Shown in pieces: positions 60,530 through 64,000 of a stretch of 64,000 nucleotides of DNA. Where the stretch lies: the NCBI GenBank assembly GCA_943704425.1, contig CALSCP010000945.1, forward strand, positions 177,450-241,449, given 5' to 3'. The first letter of the stretch is position 1, and each line of letters starts with the position of its first letter. Both the position numbers and the translations under genes were made by a program. The DNA comes from Ministeria vibrans ATCC 50519. Lineage: Eukaryota; Opisthokonta; Filasterea. Below the pieces are notes generated by a model that did no database searches, was not told the origin of the DNA, and was given only the letters and a program-made list of their open reading frames with translations.

Positions 60530-60814
60530 CCTAGTTGAAAAAAAGTGACAGGACAGAGATTGAGAGTCAAACTGACTGATAGTTTCAAAATGAGAAAAAG
60601 ACAAATCGTTCGATTGGCCGTCATTGCCGCGAGGGTTGACTTAGTTTATTCAGTTAAGCGTTAACAAGGGGTTAATCAAGCTACACTCGTTTCACCATAA
60701 TTATTGTAGTATTTACACTCAGTTACTTAGTTTGATATTAATTTTTTACTCCCAATAGGCAATAATAAATAATAATTAATATTATTATAATATTATTATT
60801 ATTATATATTGAGA
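60530..60814. other. Divergent intergenic region
   Basis: AT-rich promoter region between ARL16 (-) and the P4-ATPase (+); ATT runs near 60780-60805, no gene. Confidence 0.5.

Positions 60815-64000
<3,186 letters not shown>

Overview
The window is nuclear DNA from a unicellular eukaryote. Genes are dense, lie on both strands, and are split by short spliceosomal introns (GT-AG, with one GC-AG) into GC-richer exons. The spacers and many introns are AT-rich or filled with simple repeats. TAA, TAG and TGA all serve as stops, so the code is standard. Homologues of RPGR, ARL16 and WDR47 suggest a ciliated or flagellated cell. Cofilin, an SH2/WH2 protein, a TKL kinase and a TKS/p47phox-type PX domain fit a heterotrophic protist of amorphean affinity, but I cannot place it further.

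Layout: 0.1-8.3 kb cofilin (-), a DEDDh RNA exonuclease (-), a 13-exon secreted beta-helix protein (+), TANGO2 (-) and a TMEM272-like membrane protein (+). 9-14.3 kb a USP22/Ubp8 deubiquitinase (+) and an RPGR-like protein (-). 14.6-17.5 kb a gene-poor stretch with two convergent 5S rRNA genes and an Elongin-B-like gene between them. 17.5-23.6 kb an SH2-WH2 protein (-), tubulin cofactor A (+), a frameshifted unknown gene (+) and a small tail-anchored protein (+). 23.8-33.8 kb a scrambled stretch: ACAA2 thiolase and METTL6 are each split in two, UDP-xylose synthase and a PX protein are each truncated, and intact BBOX1-like and ACC-synthase-like genes lie between. 33.9-43 kb a C2H2/AT-hook protein, an FAD amine oxidase, a SNAPIN-like protein, an RS-domain fragment facing an N gap, a low-complexity fragment and a membrane protein. 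43-64 kb a TKL kinase, WDR47, a secreted receptor-L-like protein, an unknown gene, a 1.37-kaa low-complexity protein, an RBM39-like RRM protein, OSBP, ARL16 and a P4-ATPase that leaves the window.

The most informative pattern is the scramble at 24-33 kb. Every broken gene breaks inside an intron at a long GA-rich satellite sharing the core CAAAGTGATAGAGAGA. The splice sites and phases of the separated halves match exactly: ACAA2 from 27237 to 24500, METTL6 from 26946 to 33207. Swapping the two blocks and supplying one missing segment would make all four genes whole, so I read this as repeat-driven misassembly (one satellite contains an NNNN gap), with real rearrangement as the alternative. 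Other points of interest are an SH2 domain lacking the FLVR arginine, an RPGR homologue with an N-terminal charged extension and a CaaX end, and a gene with four single-base homopolymer contractions.
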